Origin: Methanoregula sp.
Lineage (GTDB): Archaea > Halobacteriota > Methanomicrobia > Methanomicrobiales > Methanospirillaceae
DNA length: 16,099 nucleotides
Reading direction: 5' to 3'
Assembly (NCBI GenBank): GCA_026394695.1
Contig: JAPKXT010000036.1
Coordinates: 1 to 16,099, forward strand
A model generated the notes under the pieces. That model saw nothing but the letters and a program-made list of their open reading frames with translations, did no database searches and was not told the DNA's origin. Position numbers and translations under genes: made by a program. Each line of letters begins with the position of its first letter. The first letter of the stretch is position 1. Below are positions 14,599 to 16,099 of the stretch, piece after piece.

Positions 14599-14651
14599 AC
14601 TGAAAAAAACCACGTGCGGCTCGGTCCGCATGCATTCAGTACCTTTTTTTA
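14599..14651 (+). terminator. Intrinsic terminator after the cyclophilin gene
   Basis: An outer stem ACTGAA (14599-14604) with TTCAGT (14635-14640) encloses an inner stem CGTGCGG (14613-14619) with CCGCATG (14626-14632, one G-T pair) and loop CTCGGT. A run of eight T's follows from 14644. It begins right after the stop codon. Confidence 0.65.
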
Positions 14652-14662
14652 ATAATTTCAAA

Positions 14663-14947
14663 ATGAAGTGGATGAGCACTCCACATTTACCGGAAATAAA
14701 AAAATCTGTTTTTTTCTCAAAACTCATCCCAGCCATCGCGGTTATTGGTGAGATCATTGTTAACTGCTACATCCTATGGTACCTGCTGATCAGCATCCCT
14801 TCTGATTGTACACGCCTCGCTGCAGTAACCAACGGGCAACAGACCTGCAGTATTGAGGTGGGAGCGTATGTCATTGTGGGAATCTCTGCACTTCTTATAC
14901 TGCTTGGGATCTACTATCTTGTAAAAGGAAATCTCCACGGGGAATAA
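14663..14947 (+). CDS. Small membrane protein with two helices
   Basis: A 94-residue protein from ATG 14663; ATG 14672 (91 residues) and ATG 14630 are alternatives, the last overlapping the preceding terminator. After a charged N terminus (MKWMSTPHLPEIKK) come helix one (about KLIPAIAVIGEIIVNCYILWYLLIS) and helix two (about VGAYVIVGISALLILLGIYYLVKG), joined by a loop of about 20 residues containing two cysteines, SDCTRLAAVTNGQQTC. With both ends inside, the loop would be outside, where a disulfide could form. I do not recognise the family. A T-run (14957-14964) right after the stop ends the unit. It is real-looking because of the clean helix-loop-helix pattern and flanking terminators, but the start is uncertain. 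Confidence 0.65.
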   Translation: MKWMSTPHLPEIKKSVFFSKLIPAIAVIGEIIVNCYILWYLLISIPSDCTRLAAVTNGQQTCSIEVGAYVIVGISALLILLGIYYLVKGNLHGE

Positions 14948-14956
14948 TAAGAAAGA

Positions 14957-15026
14957 TTTTTTTTATGGTTTTGCACTATCAGATTGGTCTTATTAGAAAT
15001 TACTAAAATGCAGTAAAAGATAAAAA
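14957..15026. terminator. Convergent terminator region
   Basis: An eight-base T-run at 14957-14964 follows the stop of the small membrane protein. On the opposite strand short T-runs (15022-15026 and 15015-15018 read as A's on the plus strand) follow the GTPase stop. No strong hairpin is seen. Confidence 0.45.
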
Positions 15027-15536
15027 TCAGGTATGATTGTGCACGTTAGGATGCGACGGGAGAGTTTCCACAAAATGACCAAGTGCCTCAAGGGATTGTT
15101 TCTTATCCTGTGCTGAAACCGTCCACACAGGCGATGACCCGAACTGCTTTTTTAACAATTCCGGGTTGGCCCCTATGCTCTCGCACTTATTCAGGAATAC
15201 CACCAGGGGTACCCTTGCAGAAGAGAGGGAGTCATAGAGATGTTCTGTAAAGTCATCCACCATGCTGGTTGCATCGACAAGGAGGATCGCACCATCCATC
15301 CCCTTTGAGATAATCTCACGAGCGAACTCAAACCGCTCCTGCCCGGGAGTGCCAAAAAGGTATACACTATGCCCATTTACCTCCAGGCGACCATAATCAA
15401 GCGCTACTGTCGTGGTCCCCCCGCAACAATCAGCTTCCACATGCCTGGATTCCGGGTCAAGAGTCTTTACCAGGGTGGTCTTTCCCGCACCAAATGCTCC
15501 AAAAATGACAATTTTACATTTTTTCTCATCGGTCAT
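15027..15536 (-). CDS. Small Ras-like GTPase (COG2229-type predicted GTPase)
   Basis: A 169-residue soluble P-loop GTPase. G1 is GAFGAGKTT (13-21), a TTT at 41-43 in the switch I position can supply G2, G3 is GTPGQERF (62-69), G4 is NKCE (116-119, Glu in place of the usual Asp), and G5 is probably VSAQ near the C terminus. The layout and the FGTPGQERFEF segment fit the COG2229/SRPRB-like predicted GTPases, which in other prokaryotes often sit with Roadblock/LC7 proteins; none is encoded here. A pair of cysteines (DCCGG) lies just before switch I. There is no Shine-Dalgarno before the ATG, and a TATA-like ATGATAAAAA (15561-15570, minus strand) lies about 28 bases upstream, so the message is probably leaderless. 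A role in polarity or signalling is only an inference from the family. Confidence 0.9.
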   Translation of the reverse strand: MTDEKKCKIVIFGAFGAGKTTLVKTLDPESRHVEADCCGGTTTVALDYGRLEVNGHSVYLFGTPGQERFEFAREIISKGMDGAILLVDATSMVDDFTEHLYDSLSSARVPLVVFLNKCESIGANPELLKKQFGSSPVWTVSAQDKKQSLEALGHFVETLPSHPNVHNHT

Positions 15537-15581
15537 TACAATGAACTAAGGTGGGGTCGATTTTTATCATTTCGGTTAAAC

Positions 15582-15620
15582 AAAAAACCCTTGTCGAAAA
15601 ATGTATAAAAAAAGGGACTT
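15582..15620 (-). terminator. T-rich terminator after the EF-2 gene
   Basis: Read on the minus strand, T-runs of seven (15607-15613) and six (15582-15587) follow the EF-2 stop, the first preceded by GTCCC and the second by GACAAGGG, so CCC and GGG could pair across the first run. This fits archaeal termination at oligo-U stretches and separates EF-2 from the GTPase gene. Confidence 0.55.
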
Positions 15621-15630
15621 TTGGGTAAAT

Positions 15631-16099
15631 TTATACTGAAAGGTAATCCGAGGGTGTTGGGAGAACTTCTTTGAGTCCCTTGCGTTTGCGGATCGCAACC
15701 ACAACATCCTTGAGCATGCTGTTGGGCACGAGTTCGAATCCTGAAAACTCCGTGTTCCACATGGCACGGCCTTCGGTTGCGGAGCGGATGTCGCCAGCAA
15801 ACCCAAAGAGCTCGGCAACCGGTGCCTTGCCGATGACGGTGATCGTGTCACCCTCACTCTGCATGTCAAAGACCTGGCCGCGCCGTCCCTGGATCTGGGA
15901 TGTTGCAGCCCCCATCTGGTCCATCGGGACCGTGATCTGGATCTTCTGGACCGGCTCTAAAAGGGAATCTCCGGCAACCAGCATACCGCCCTTGATCGCA
16001 CCACGGACAGCAGGGATAACCTGGGCGGGACCCCGGTGAATCGCAACCTCGTGCAGCGAGTCATCGCCGAGGGGTGGCTTGCGAGTCTGGACCGGCTCA
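15631..16099 (-). CDS. fusA: Archaeal translation elongation factor 2, C-terminal part
   Basis: The 5' part lies beyond the window; about 155 residues are present. They cover the end of domain IV and domain V of aEF-2. Domain IV shows LHEVAIHRGPAQVIPAVRGA, whose histidine in AIHRG is at the position modified to diphthamide in archaeal and eukaryotic EF-2. Domain V shows EPVQKIQITVPMDQMG, RRGQVFDMQSEG, FGFAGDIRSATEGRAMW and the closing block RKRKGLKEVLPTPSDYLSV. It moves tRNA and mRNA through the ribosome at the cost of GTP. The diphthamide loop is a firm archaeal marker against bacterial EF-G. The G domain is not in view. A T-rich terminator follows. Confidence 0.97.
   Translation of the reverse strand, partial: EPVQTRKPPLGDDSLHEVAIHRGPAQVIPAVRGAIKGGMLVAGDSLLEPVQKIQITVPMDQMGAATSQIQGRRGQVFDMQSEGDTITVIGKAPVAELFGFAGDIRSATEGRAMWNTEFSGFELVPNSMLKDVVVAIRKRKGLKEVLPTPSDYLSV

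Noticed and set aside
14134..14757. 207-residue minus-strand frame over the cyclophilin region
   Set aside because: Antisense to well-conserved cyclophilin motifs and runs through a terminator hairpin; no family resemblance.

Overview
The window looks like chromosomal DNA of a methanogenic euryarchaeon, most likely of the order Methanomicrobiales (Methanoregula-like). The signs are an archaeal elongation factor 2, AbrB-PhoU and PhoU regulators, a DUF2124-like protein, PEGA-repeat and Cache surface proteins, archaeal TATA boxes with short or absent leaders, and G-rich Shine-Dalgarno sites. The order-level call is an inference from gene content. No rRNA, tRNA, CRISPR array, transposase or integrase was seen.

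Left part (1-5975): the 3' end of a TrmO/TsaA-type tRNA methyltransferase gene converges on a complete phosphate uptake operon on the minus strand, pstS - pstCA - pstB - phoU. The two permeases are fused into one 652-residue protein. Divergent from pstS lies an AbrB-PhoU regulator. The promoter region between them carries a perfect 21-bp palindrome (4881-4901) beside a shared TATA tract, which suggests one operator acting on both sides.

Middle part (6001-9924): two adjacent minus-strand paralogues share an unusual layout: a PH-like N-terminal domain, a low-complexity linker of very different length, one membrane helix, a Pro/Thr stalk and a C-terminal beta-rich domain. I cannot name the family. 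A small HEAT-repeat protein is divergent from them.

Right part (9925-16099): a DUF2124-like protein and an orphan beta-class DNA methyltransferase diverge from a gap holding a 23-bp near-perfect inverted repeat. Next come a two-gene surface unit (a five-repeat PEGA protein and a Cache sensor without an output domain), then a cyclophilin whose lipoprotein signal peptide is separated from the body by an apparent one-base frameshift. These are followed by a small two-helix membrane protein, a COG2229-like small GTPase and the C-terminal part of aEF-2.

The clearest joint function is phosphate acquisition: PstS captures phosphate outside the cell, the fused PstCA channel and PstB import it, and PhoU with AbrB-PhoU probably set activity and expression. 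The items most worth a second look are the PstC-PstA fusion with its extra membrane hairpin, the palindromic operator, the PH-like/membrane paralogues and the broken cyclophilin leader.
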